Shown here: positions 23,713 to 34,375 of the stretch, one piece after another | How positions within the stretch are numbered: the stretch's first letter is position 1 | How the letters are laid out: each line of letters opens with the position of its first letter | DNA from: Epiperipatus broadwayi | Taxonomy: Eukaryota > Onychophora > Udeonychophora > Euonychophora > Peripatidae | DNA length: 64,000 nt | NCBI GenBank assembly: GCA_028023455.1 | Contig: JAQFVV010006197.1 | Location: 18,659,254-18,723,253 of the forward strand | Direction of reading: 5' to 3' | Program-made: the position numbers and the translations under genes | Notes under the pieces: generated by a model | Database searches by the model: none | What the model was told of the DNA's origin: nothing | What the model saw: only the letters and a program-made list of their open reading frames with translations

Positions 23713-24399
23713 CCATTATTTTCTAATTCAAATTTCACATTATGTGAATAATAATACATGTTTTTATGATTAGGGTCAGCATTAAGATGACCACCAGTAG
23801 ACTAATTGATTCATTTTTTGGGAGCAGTGATTCGGTATTGTATTATGACATATATCAATAAATAGGCCGTAATTGTGAACTTTTGAGTTGTTCATAAATG
23901 TTACATCCATTATGATGTTCAGAGTGATGTATCTCATTGTGATCCATCTTTTTGAATTTGGGCTCAGTCTATATCCGCAGGCACTTTGTCATTTGTGAGA
24001 TTCCAAAATCTTCAAAGGGTCTGTTGGGATAGCTGAACCTTCAGTGAAACTAATCCTTTTAGTTAATGTTTTTTCCAGGTATATTTCTCCCTTGCCACTA
24101 TGTCGTTTTCCATTTCAAGTTAAATTTTGTTGAAGTTGATGATGAATCTTTATGCTCACTGTTTTCTGTATTTATTGATTTGTTTTCTTTATTTCTTCTC
24201 ACATTAAGTCTAGGTCTCTTTTTTATTTTTGCTTTTGATCATCCTTAGGTTTGAGTTCTCTGTGTCTGATCCACAGATCATACTCTGATCACTGGATGCA
24301 TCAGAAGTTTTGGATGAATTTATAAGAACTTCATAATCTTGCTTTCTGTCTGCCATTCTCTTGGTTTCCCTTTTTTGTAATCATGTTTTCTTACTTCCA

Positions 24400-25918
24400 G
24401 TGGATTGGGAGTAGAATTCACAGATGGACATCCCAAGCTTGAAGTTATTTATTCGTTCTTGTCTGAATCACCTGTTGTTGTATCAATTCACATCTGTGGA
24501 ATTGTTAGGGCAGAAATTTTAATAAATAGTTCAGGTTATTATAGGCCATGATTTGATTTCTTTCTTGTATTGATTCGGTTAAGTTTTGAATATTTGTAGA
24601 AATTGAGGATGTATCTGGTATCAATTTAAGATCATTTCTGCTCATTTCAGGGTTTTTATTATGGTAGTTACATCTTATACATATTCTCCCCAGGCAATCA
24701 CAAATTAGATGATCCCATCACTTGCATAAAAAGCATTCGGGTGCTACTCCTCAAAATGATATGAATGGTGTCTCTTCCACAATAAAAATTGAGGGTATAT
24801 CATATGGTGTAACCTCCATTTTTTAATTCTATTGTAAATGTTGCTGTGTTGGAGAGAACATGTGGGTCTGCCCCCCCTTTTTTTGTAATCGAATCTAGAT
24901 ATACACCAGCAGGGATTTAGTAGTTTTTGTAAATCATTTGATGTAAAATCAATATAACAATTTTTACTGATCCATATGCAATCAATGGTCTGTCAATGTC
25001 TATTTGACAAAGACAAGAGATTTCCCAAGGTTCAATAATTGTTTATGAAAATTGATTTTTGCAAAGGGTTGGTAAATTTGACTATAAGATACCTCCTGTT
25101 TGGGTGATGCAGAATTTTAATGATGTATTGCCATCGATCCACAGATTTACAGCATTTTAGAAAATGTATCTGTAAGGAAGTTAAAGTCTATTCTTATCTT
25201 TTGTAACAAGTAATATTATGAAGTTGTTATTTCAGTACTTCTTGAATGATTTTAAGAGCAGAGGTGGTATAGTTGAATTGAAATTATCATTAAGAGTTTT
25301 ATATTCTTCCCAGTCTAAGCTTAAGTAACTATTTGGATCAAGCCCTTTCTCTGTATCATGTGTTTGAGATAGATAATCCCCTGTATCCTCGATTGGTTCA
25401 ATCACAGTATTTTGCTATTCAGTTTTAGGTTCAGAATTTTGATATGACTTATTTGAATTTTTTACAGAGTCAGCATAAGATTTGGGTTCTTTGTTAATAT
25501 TTTTATCTTGGTTTTTCTCTATTAAATTTCCATAAGTTGTATCAACTCTGTGGTTATATTCTGTGTTTAGTGTGGTTTTTTGATTATTAGTTGTAAATTT
25601 AGAATATGTGCTTGAGTTACCATAAGAATAATTTAAATTGTATTTTATTGGTTTTATATTATGCCCTTTAATTAAATCTTGCTTTTGTGACCCTGCATAA
25701 TCATTTTTGTTCATTGAATAACTGTCTGTTTGATTCTGTGATTCATTATGTTTAGGAAATCTTTCATTTTCTTTAGCCAAATTGATCAAGTCTGTTTTAA
25801 AAGATGATTCAGCATTTTTTTCCTGTTCAATTTCTTTAACAATAGACGCCAATTTAAGTAAAGGAGCGTTTTTGATATTCTTTACTTTATTAACAGGAAA
25901 ACTTTTTTTTCCTTTCAT
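24400..25918 (-). pseudogene. LINE ORF1 relic with zinc knuckle
   Basis: A 167-codon frame (25415-25918) starts MKGKKSFPVNK and is rich in Asn, Lys, Ser and Tyr, like ORF1 at 59794, ending near KSYADSVKNSN. In that element SYAEAVQNMN occupies the equivalent spot. Further left, near 24740, GVAPECFLCK is followed by a stop, then WDHLICDCLGRICIRC. This aligns with GVPPQCFHCFERTHLIKDC of the plus-strand ORF1, with Cys and His spacing kept. It is a broken RNA-binding ORF1. Confidence 0.7.
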
Positions 25919-26304
25919 TTTTGACTAAAACAAAAAAAAAACTTTCACTTACTCAACTTTTCCTTTGGTTTTCCACCTCCCCCACAGTCTTTTTACCATA
26001 ATAATACAATATAATTAGGAGCACTTCTTACAGTAGACTAGACCTATAGGTCCCACTTAGTGATCTAATTAATTACTTCTTTATAGATAAAAATATATAT
26101 AATGTAGTCGAATGCATGAAGACATAAACAAAATGACAAAGTACTATGAGATGAACTGTAACTCAAAAAGCTACAATGTAAGACTTCCAAGATAATATCT
26201 ATTGCCATTATTAATTCTCAAAACACAATTTACACAATTCACATTTATTATATATATGCAGCAGTTAACAAAATGTGCTAATAATCAGCCTTATATATAA
26301 ATGT

Positions 26305-26315
26305 AACACAGTACT
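26305..26315. repeat. Target-site duplication, left copy
   Basis: AACACAGTACT, identical to 26734-26744 on the other side of the RTE insertion. Confidence 0.85.
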
Positions 26316-26733
26316 TATTATAGACTTGGACACTTAATAGAAGATCAATACAGAGACTTCAGACCACTCAAAGAAGTATGGAGAGATGTATGTTGGGAGT
26401 AACAAGAAGAGATTGAAAACGCAATGTATGGGTAAGAGAACAAACAGGTGTTACTGACCTCATTGAAAAAATTAAAAGATTGAAGTGGAGTTGGGCTGGA
26501 CATATTGCTAAAAGAGATGATAATAGATGGACAATTGAAATTTTAAACTGGATTCCAAGAGATTGTAAAAGACCCAGAAGGAGACCACATGTAAGATGGA
26601 TGGATGAAATAAGAAAATGTGTAGGGGTGATGTGGAGAAGAGAAGTTAAAGATCGGAGAAGATGGATTAAACTTGGAGAGACCTTCATCCTGCAGTGGAT
26701 TGATAATGGTTGATAATGATGATGATGATGATG
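26316..26733 (+). mobile_element. 5'-truncated RTE-type LINE insertion
   Basis: Only the C-terminal ~130 codons of the ORF remain. One frame reads TWTLNRRSIQRLQTTQRSME and ERCMLGVTRRD, then TGA, then KRNVWVREQTGVTDLIEKIK and KWSWAGHIAKRDDNRW, with PRRRPHVRWMDEIRKC and a stop after IDNG. KWSWAGHIARR.D.RW and GRP..RW.DDI are hallmark strings of this LINE group. It ends in a (GAT)n tail (26713-26733), as usual for RTE elements. Exact 11-bp flanking repeats show where it inserted. One in-frame stop inactivates it even beyond the truncation. Confidence 0.9.
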
Positions 26734-26744
26734 AACACAGTACT
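26734..26744. repeat. Target-site duplication, right copy
   Basis: AACACAGTACT directly after the (GAT)n tail; matches 26305-26315. Confidence 0.85.
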
Positions 26745-28934
26745 GTTTAAAAAAAAAGGTCTCAAATATTCAAAAAATATCACTTGATCCTCTTAAACAT
26801 CCAAAATGTCATATGCAGTTTTTAAACATCCAAAAAAAAAATCTTATCTTGCTTTCAGCAATTCATAAAATGTCATGCAGATTTTGAACATAAAAAAATA
26901 TCACTGTAGTTCTAATAACCCCACCCTGGTATTGAGAGACAGAAAAAATTGTAAATATAATAGATTTACTAATCTTAAAAAAACAATACGCAATACAGTT
27001 GGAAATTGTTATTAATAATATTTATTATATCCATAATTTATCCATATATTTTTTTTCAAATACATCTATTGTTATAAATAAATATTTTTTTTCCCACCAC
27101 AATCTACTCTCTCAAGCAATGATTAACTTTGATAAAAAAAAAAATCAATTCTTAGCATTTATTAAAAAAATAAAGTACTTGTGTATTTACAGGTAAAATA
27201 ATTTCATTTAATAAAAAAAAAATATTAACAAATAAAGTGGAAATATTATTATAAACAGTAGTAAAAAAAACCACACTAGAAATATTAAATACTATCACAC
27301 GTTTCCAGCCATTTTGTTTTAGACAGAAAAAAAACACTGCAGAATAGTTTAATTATTTTAAGATTTTATGGCAATTTATGTGAATATATATATAAATCTT
27401 ACATCTATTCAAAATTATAACTATTAATCAACAACAAATTTTAAAAAAGGTATATGTGAAGTTTAGAAAGGACCAAAGTAGTTTTTTTTTCTTAATCTGT
27501 CTCTTGAAAAATTCAATTTTAAAAATAAACTATTCTGTCTGTTTTTTTATTTGTTATAGCAAGATCAAAAAAAAAGTAAAAATGATGACACACATTACAT
27601 AAAAAGAAATAGATTTTTTGTAAAAAAAAAAAAAAAGCTTTATTACAATTATTTACAAGAGGTATATTTGTAAAGAGATTGTTTCTTTCAAGAATTCATT
27701 GACACCCATAAACTAAACACAGTTTAATTATCTTCAAAGATGCTTTTTGCCCATTGAAAATCCCAGCACCACCTTTTACATACTCAAACACTTATAACAT
27801 TAACAAAAAATTTTCTCCACAATAGTGCCACCAAGTGCAATATTTACTAATCAGTAAATGCCAAATTGTTAATAATTTTTATTAGTCATTCATTAGACTA
27901 AAGATTATTCACACAATAAATAAATTCCATTGAACCACTCTCACACAAGATGGAGGCTGATTTCTATCTGCTTTTAACATCTTGTTTAGGAATGTAATCA
28001 TAAACATATGATCAAAGATGTTAGATCCCCAAATGCATATTTCATGCAGGACCAGCACTCATCAGTTGGCCAATAGTGCATCATCGAGTGCCTTTTTAAC
28101 TAATATCTCCAAACTAGATTTTAGTTTATGGCTTTTATCAATGAGAAAGCATGGATTTGGAAGCAGTGTATCTGGATAAAAAAAAGATGATCATATGCTG
28201 GTTTAATGGTTTAATACCAATTTCTAACTAGAGATGAAAGTTATTAAGGTTATAAAAACCCAAGGAATACTTAACCAGTTTCACATCTATATAACTATAC
28301 AGGAAAATAGTGAAAACATTAATGCATTTTTCAGTTTGAGTTGATAGCTTTATAGTTCAGCAAAAAGATAAAAGGTGAGTATTGGAGAAAAGATGAATTA
28401 GACCCAAAGATTCAGGAGCTCTGCTACCAAATCCATGGCTCCTCACTGATGAAAACCATTAGCTAGAATCTAGTCTAAGGATATTGGATGGGTAAACACT
28501 GGAAGAAATTGTGATGCACAACCATCTAGCATCTACTGATTACTAAAACTTTCATTGGGTGGCACTGCTGTGGGAGGAAATTTTGCTAATACTTTAAGCT
28601 GAATGGTACAATGTTTTTATAGTTTTGTGACTAGTAATTTTTATTATTTTACTGGCTCTTTTTATGTTTACCCAAAAATTTTATTTTTTGGGGTAATTGT
28701 ATTTTATTAGGGTTTAAATCCAGAATGAGTGAACTTGATTTTTTTTTTTAATGGTTTAGTCATTTCAGATAATCGTCCAAAATTTATTAGTAAATAGGTA
28801 CCGACTTGTTTTTAGTTAGAGCTTAGAGCAAAGATGGACAATTGCTTGCGTTTCTGGTTTACGTTTATTCTATAAAAAAAACTATGAAAGAAGCCTTTGC
28901 ACTATAGTGGAATATTTAAAAGATTGTTTTACTT
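26745..28934. other. Non-coding DNA, possibly 3'-flanking to the minus-strand gene
   Basis: Three near-copies of a CAAAAAATATCACTT/AAACATCCAAAATGTCAT phrase occur at 26767-26910. A minus-strand AATAAA lies near 27640, next to a run of 14 A's, and could be a distal polyadenylation site of the gene ending at 28979. Nothing else is recognised. Confidence 0.35.
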
Positions 28935-28940
28935 TTTATT
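28935..28940 (-). terminator. Polyadenylation signal AATAAA
   Basis: Minus-strand AATAAA 39 bases beyond the stop codon of the exon at 28979-29238. It is the nearest such signal in the right orientation. Chance occurrence is common at this base composition. Confidence 0.4.
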
Positions 28941-28978
28941 GACAAATAATTACCATTAAAATGTGCGATTATTGATTA

Positions 28979-29238
28979 TCAAAGATAAAACCTCAAAAAG
29001 TTCACTTCATAAATGACCCAAATTTTACCAGCATCTTTTTGAAAACAAGAAACAATATTAATCATCAGATTCATCGAATGCCAGTTGGAAAGACTTTCAT
29101 CACTTTCTTTTTCTTCTTTAAGGCTAACAATAGCTAAACAGTCATTTTCTAATATTAAATAATTATATTCTGAACTGGATTCGCCGTACCTAAGTTTTCT
29201 GGAAAAAAATTCCAAGCTGAATTTAAAATCCTCCGGTA
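28979..29238 (-). CDS. Terminal exon of unidentified minus-strand gene
   Basis: An acceptor ATATTTTTCAG ends at 29239. The exon then reads, after completing a split codon, PEDFKFSLEFFSRKLRYGES, then a segment ILENDCLAIVSLKEEKES and finally DAGKIWVIYEVNFLRFYL before TGA at 28979. The exon needs one base from the upstream exon (2+258 bases), and the exon at 29718-29784 ends with exactly one extra base. Composition is balanced, unlike chance frames nearby. An alternative acceptor (TTTTTTTCCAG) lies 31 bases inside. I do not recognise the protein. There is no signal peptide or membrane segment in the visible part. Confidence 0.55.
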
Positions 29239-29717
29239 CTGAAAAATATTCCACATTCTATCCAAATTCGAATCCCATCGCCAGGAGGATTCACAAACGA
29301 TTATACTTTTTTTCTCTATATATAAACACAAAAACTTTATTCACATTGTTTATAAAACATTAGTGTAATTTGTGCATAATTGACTTAATTTTAAGAGTGC
29401 TTACATGTTCAGTCACTTTTAAAAAGATCATTATTAGATTTGTTTAAAAATCGAAGATGGATTAATCAATGATTTAATCAATACAGTCAAATAAATTTGT
29501 TTAAAATATATAAAAATAAAATTATAATTTAAAAAATTCTCTGAGATTCACATTGAAATTTACAAAAGAATAAAAATATTTTTCTTGGAAAAATAGTTTT
29601 TATAAATAGTCTTTGTACTCGCACGCACAAACTGTAGGTAGAACTCATTATGTCTATCAAAATTAAATAATTTTTAGATAAACACTTTTTTTGTGTGTTT
29701 ATCGCTAATAAATTTAC
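29239..29717 (-). other. Predicted intron (479 bp)
   Basis: It starts GTAAATTTATTAGC and ends ATATTTTTCAG on the minus strand. It joins two frames in matching phase 1. Confidence 0.5.
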
Positions 29718-29784
29718 AAACATATTCATCTTGTTGCAAGATCCTTCTTTCCTTGCATATTTCTTGTCTTAGAGTTTGTCTGTA
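29718..29784 (-). CDS. Penultimate exon of unidentified minus-strand gene
   Basis: 67 bases between an acceptor (TGTTGTTGTTAG, AG at 29785-29786) and a donor (GTTT|GTAAAT). It encodes YRQTLRQEICKERRILQQDE then YV and one extra base, a basic and glutamine-rich helix-like stretch. Without splicing the frame runs to TAA after KKVFI, so a read-through isoform would end there. Upstream exons must lie to the right of 29786 and were not found; A+T-rich introns may be long. Confidence 0.5.
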
Positions 29785-29786
29785 CT

Positions 29787-30355
29787 AACAACAACATGTT
29801 ACTAATTTGAAAATAATAAATGTGATATTGACTCCAAAAATTGAACTAATGGTAAAACCACAAGCCTAAAAAAAAAAAATGTCAAGATTATAATAAAAAT
29901 GATTAATAAAAATAATATTAACTATTTAATTATTCAAATCTTTATTATCATGTGTTAAATTAATAAGTCGTTTTTTACTAGTCTTAATTTATTTTTAACT
30001 GATTAATGTTTTTATTTTCTTTCTCCATCGTAATGAAATTTTATTGGGAGTATAAAGAGAATACTTAATTATAAATTATTTAAATATATAAAGAGAAATC
30101 AAAGAAAAAAAATAAAGACTTGTACCCATGAAAATATTAAAGAAAAACAACTGTTTTTAATAGCAAATAAAGTATTAGGCACAATCTAAACCAATATATT
30201 TTAATTAGTTAACTAATTATATTTATCAAAATTGAATATCTTTTTTCTACCTAATTAAATTATAATACATATAAACAAAGTTGTTAAAAAAACTTATAGA
30301 CAAATAATAGTACAGAACATTTGATAAATCTAGCTTTTGAATATTACTCATTTTC
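29787..30355. other. A+T-rich DNA, presumably intronic
   Basis: No exon, SINE or LINE is recognisable between the splice acceptor and the SINE at 30356. Confidence 0.4.
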
Positions 30356-30455
30356 AGTTGTTAGCCGAGAGGTCATCGCAGCCGCCTTGCAAGCAAGTAG
30401 TTGGTTGCAGACGATTGTGGGTTCGCGTCCTGGCCGATGCTATGACATATGGAAA
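30356..30455 (+). repeat. tRNA-derived SINE, copy 3 (long variable-arm form)
   Basis: It has GTTAGCCGAGAGGTCATCGC (A-box region), an anticodon loop CTTGCAA, and B box GGTTCGCGTCC. The tail is GATGCTATGACATATGGAAAA. Compared with copies 1 and 2 it has about 20 extra bases between the anticodon stem and the B box (AGTAGTTGGTTGCAGACGAT). Copy 4 shares this insertion, so the two form a separate subfamily. Confidence 0.8.
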
Positions 30456-30461
30456 ATATAT

Positions 30462-31900
30462 ATATATCTTTATTCAAGATGATTACAAAAAAACATATAC
30501 ATGAATTACTAACAACTCATACTAGAGAATTTCCAAGGCCAAGTCACATCAATCTTCATGCTTGATGTATTCAGTACAATTGTAGTCGATACTCGGCAAA
30601 AGGTCTGTATTGTTAATATACAAAGATAGTTTTAGAGGCCAGACCTCACCGTTGATTAATTTAAAATTTATTTTAAACTCCACCAGCTTTAACTGCCTGG
30701 CAATCTCTTTGATTGAGGCAATATTTACTGTATATTAACTTTAATTTCTTTCAGGTTAATGTTTTTAGCTTGCAGGTAGTAAACTCTTCTCCATCTTTCA
30801 CATAATCTTATATCTATTTAGGTGAACTAAGGAAATATTACTTCTTGCATTGTATATAGTTCGAGTACGGCATCTTCTTTAGTGCCCATTCTCTCTCTTT
30901 TAACCATCATGCACCGGTATTCAGTCTATTATACCTGAATTGTTTGTAGTCATTTGCATGCAGATTTCATTATCATCAGTAGTAAATTTGACTCCATGTG
31001 TCCAAGTGTAATGCATTGGATGCCAACAAATAGTCCCTGGTTTTGAGACCACGTAATTTTTTTTAAAAATTGTCCATGAATCCAGCGTACTTTTCTTGAA
31101 AATCAAATCACATCTAGTAATCCACAGTGCAAAGAGATTAAAATTGACATTCTGATACCAGCAAATTTACCATTTTCTAATGCCTTTACAAAGTTTAGAC
31201 TCTCTTTACAACCATGTTTGACACTCCTAACTGTCTTAACTCAAAATTAATGGTGATTTTAAATGGCAGTTTTAGCATAATTAAAATGTAACTTCTTATA
31301 TCAATATTTGTTTTTGCTTTGTACTCTTAGTATTTGTTTATTATAGTATCATCATGATTAGTAGCTATTTGTAAATGAGTATAGTTGATCTGCAATGATA
31401 ATAGCAATGGTAAAATGGTGGGCTCTAAAACTCAAGTTTATAGATTGCATCACATCAAACCCTTTGAACTTCTTATGAACTCCTAAGGCATAAAATAGAT
31501 TGATTACTTTTAAAATATATATATAGCCCTCTTAATTCCAGAAAAAGAAAAACAAAAGTTTAAATGTGAGTTTTATAAATGAGTCTACAAATCAATATAA
31601 AACATTACATCCATGTATATCAAATCCTAGTCTTTTAATTTGACTGTTTTACATAGTGCAATGCTGGCTTTTAAATAATTCTGCACCAAACTTTTCTGAA
31701 AGGCATAAACTCTTTGCTTAATTGTATCAGTCCATTTCTTGCTCAGACATATCCATCCATACAGTAATCTATAATATACTTATAAAAAATGTCCTTAAGA
31801 TAATTTTTATAATGTAGAAAGAATATACACTTTCCAAAAAAAAAAAAAGCCTATTTTCCAAAAAAAAAGCCATTCTTATGATCATCCTAAAATACCTTTT
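30462..31900 (-). pseudogene. LINE ORF2 C-terminal relic with 3' end
   Basis: On the minus strand a 61-codon frame (30921-31106) contains SKPGTICWHPMHYTWTHGVK and FTTDDNEICMQMTTNNSG. Protein-like sequence continues through several stops on both sides, including KHGCKESLNFVKALENGKFA to the right, RVYAFQKSLVQNYLKASIAL near 31700, and ELYTMQEVIF and LNQRDCQAVKAGGV to the left. It ends in AATAAA (30467-30472) beside the SINE. The position and layout fit the post-polymerase part of a LINE, but I cannot prove the family. Confidence 0.4.
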
Positions 31901-33926
31901 AAAAAGTCCATTACTCGTAAAATGCATTTACATGTTCAGTCCAGTGAAGATGTTCTTCCACATTTATAGTTTAAAAATTACATCTAGAAAGCTAAAGAAC
32001 AAATTGATTAAATTTATTATCTTTTCATAATTCTTTTCAGAATATTTTATAATATTTTTTTTCAATACTGTCTTTATGTTGTTCTATAAGGATTCCATAT
32101 CTAATTTTTACATTATAAATTTTGGATAACAATTACCTAAAATACTATTAATTTAACTGAAATAGTTAAATTATTATAATGGAAAACACATTAATCTAAG
32201 TGTTAAATGCAGTTGAGGGACATTGAAATTCATTCTCCATATTCAAGTTCATAAGTATATTTAAAAAGTTATCAAGGTATTGAAACTATCAACATTCTAA
32301 AACCTGCAGTAATCCAAATTAAAAGATTCCAATATTGGATGAAAAGTATTTAAAATTTTTGAACATTAAACAGTAAATATGCAGATAATCTTCTAACTTT
32401 TCTACCTCAGACTTGAATTTTATAATTTGTGTGTCTAGGATGTCTTATATCACTTGATTGTGTCTGTGAACAAGAGAAAAAGTAGATGTATATTCTTAGT
32501 CCACCCTAATTTATATAATCTTACTGGGATCATTTACAAAGCAGATTCATAGAATATAACTGGAGAAATAAAGATATTAACATTATTATTTTTTAAACAA
32601 TTATTTAATGAAATTAATGGTATTTAAGAATAATCTCTTGGACACCAAGATTTATTACAGATAATTTCAGACCCTAAAGTTGACAGCCATGTTTTTTTTT
32701 AATTATACATTTTCTGGGGCCTAATTATAACATAACTGTAACAAATATGTTTTATTGTTAATATTAAAAAATATCAATAAATCGATTATAAATTGCTGTT
32801 AATTTTTAAAAAAATAACAATAAATATATTATAAATTCCATTCACAACATGTAATTAATTATATTTTTTAAATATCATATCACATATAAATGCTAAAGTT
32901 TTTTAAGCAAGCAAAAAAACCAAGCGGAAAAATATTTCCACAGCAATGGTTATTCAATGGTTTGTGCAGAGAGACTGGCAAATGCTTTATAATAACTGTT
33001 CTGGGAAAAACAGTACTATTCTTATAAATGCTTTATAGAAAATGTAGTCAATGGATCTATGATTTATTTTGATAACTGGAAGGCATTGAACATTATAAAG
33101 TGAATCACAGATATAACTTTATTGATCTCATATAGGTGTTTTGTTTTTTTTTAAAAATCCCTGTAGCTTGAATTATTACATTTATTTTATTTAAAATTTA
33201 TTTTTGTAGTTTTATATTATTTCTGTGACTGGAATTTAAATTACAGTTATTGTTATTTTTTATATTTGCAGGAATTTATAATTGATGTATTGAACATTTT
33301 TTAATATTAACAAGTTTCATTAGAATTACAAAATAACTATATCATTGAAAATGTATAATAAAAAAACATGTCTGCCAAACTTAGTGTCTGGAATTATGTG
33401 TAATTAATCTTGATGTCCAGAATTATCCTTAAGTACCAACTTAACTATTAAATTAATACATTCAGAAAAGAAATGACAATTTCGAATCTAACACATTTTT
33501 ATAAAAAAATATAATTTTATATAGCAAACAAGATTATTTCCATTTGACAATTAACATTTACTTTCTGGTTTATTCTCCCTTTTTAATAATTAAATCTAAA
33601 AACAACATTTCATAGTAAGGGATAAAAAAAATTTAAGATTAGCAAAACCTTCTTCTCCTTTTTTTGAAAATGAGACGATACCATACACTTTTATATTTTG
33701 GAAGGGTAAAATAAAATAAATAAAAGAATAGATGTTTTAATAAAAAAAAATCTAAATCAAAATTATTTATTATTATCAATTATTACTTATTAAAAATTAT
33801 TTGCTAACTTAAATGTGCACACTACAATACCTTATTATCATGGATTGCATTTCATTTGAGTTATAAGTTCAGTGTCATTTCAAATCAGTTTTCTCACTTT
33901 TTCAAATGTTTAATTTAAAATCATAT
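31901..33926. other. A+T-rich non-coding DNA
   Basis: No supported feature. Confidence 0.4.
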
Positions 33927-34375
33927 TACTAATTTCCAGGTTAGGTAAATACAATTTTAACATATCCATTGTTTCCATTGAAAGTTTTCCACTGATTTCT
34001 TTTTGTAACTTCAAATTTTCAGTTGATAATTGTAATATTAATTTCCAAATTAACACAGATTTCTAAGATAGATTAACACAAGTTAAATTTATCCACTTTA
34101 CAATATAATAATTTAATATAATAATTTGTAGACAGGTTAATACAAATTGAATTTGTCTTTTGTTTCCATTTTATAATATAATAATGTTCAGGTCAGATTA
34201 GCACAAGTTAAATTTATCCATTTTATAATACAATAATATTCATATCAGGTTAAGACAAATTAAATTTATCTATTATTTCTATTTTACAAATTAATATTTA
34301 GGTCAGATTAATACAAGTTAAATTTATCCATTATTTCCATTTTACAACGTAATTTCCAGGTCAAACTTACATAAG
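33927..34375. repeat. Degenerate minisatellite, ~50-65 bp unit, about seven units
   Basis: The phrase TTCAGGTCAGATTAACACAA followed by GTTAAATTTATCCATTATTTCCATTTTACAA recurs starting near 33935, 34062, 34126, 34188, 34241, 34300 and 34352. Unit lengths vary through loss of the TTATTTCC part. Neighbouring units are 75-85% alike by eye, so the array is old. Confidence 0.8.

Larger units (their letters stand above)
21130..25918 (-). mobile_element. Near full-length, inactivated two-ORF LINE
   Basis: Reading leftward: ORF1 (from 25918), an ORF1 zinc-knuckle relic near 24740, an apurinic-type endonuclease (23712-22924), reverse transcriptase (22497-21416) and a C-terminal remnant to about 21130. 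ORF2 segments match the plus-strand element at 59.5-64 kb motif by motif, so both belong to one family. Stops and frameshifts occur in every domain. The two-ORF layout, CCHC ORF1 and QGCPLSALLF polymerase box suggest the L1/Tx1-like side of the LINE tree, tentatively. No target duplication was recognised. Confidence 0.8.

Noticed and set aside
30356-30455. A functional tRNA gene
   Set aside because: The same sequence with the same non-tRNA tail recurs in four places, pairing is imperfect and the variable region is inserted.
33927-34375. CRISPR array
   Set aside because: Units are diverged and contiguous without unique spacers of even length, and the genome is animal-like.
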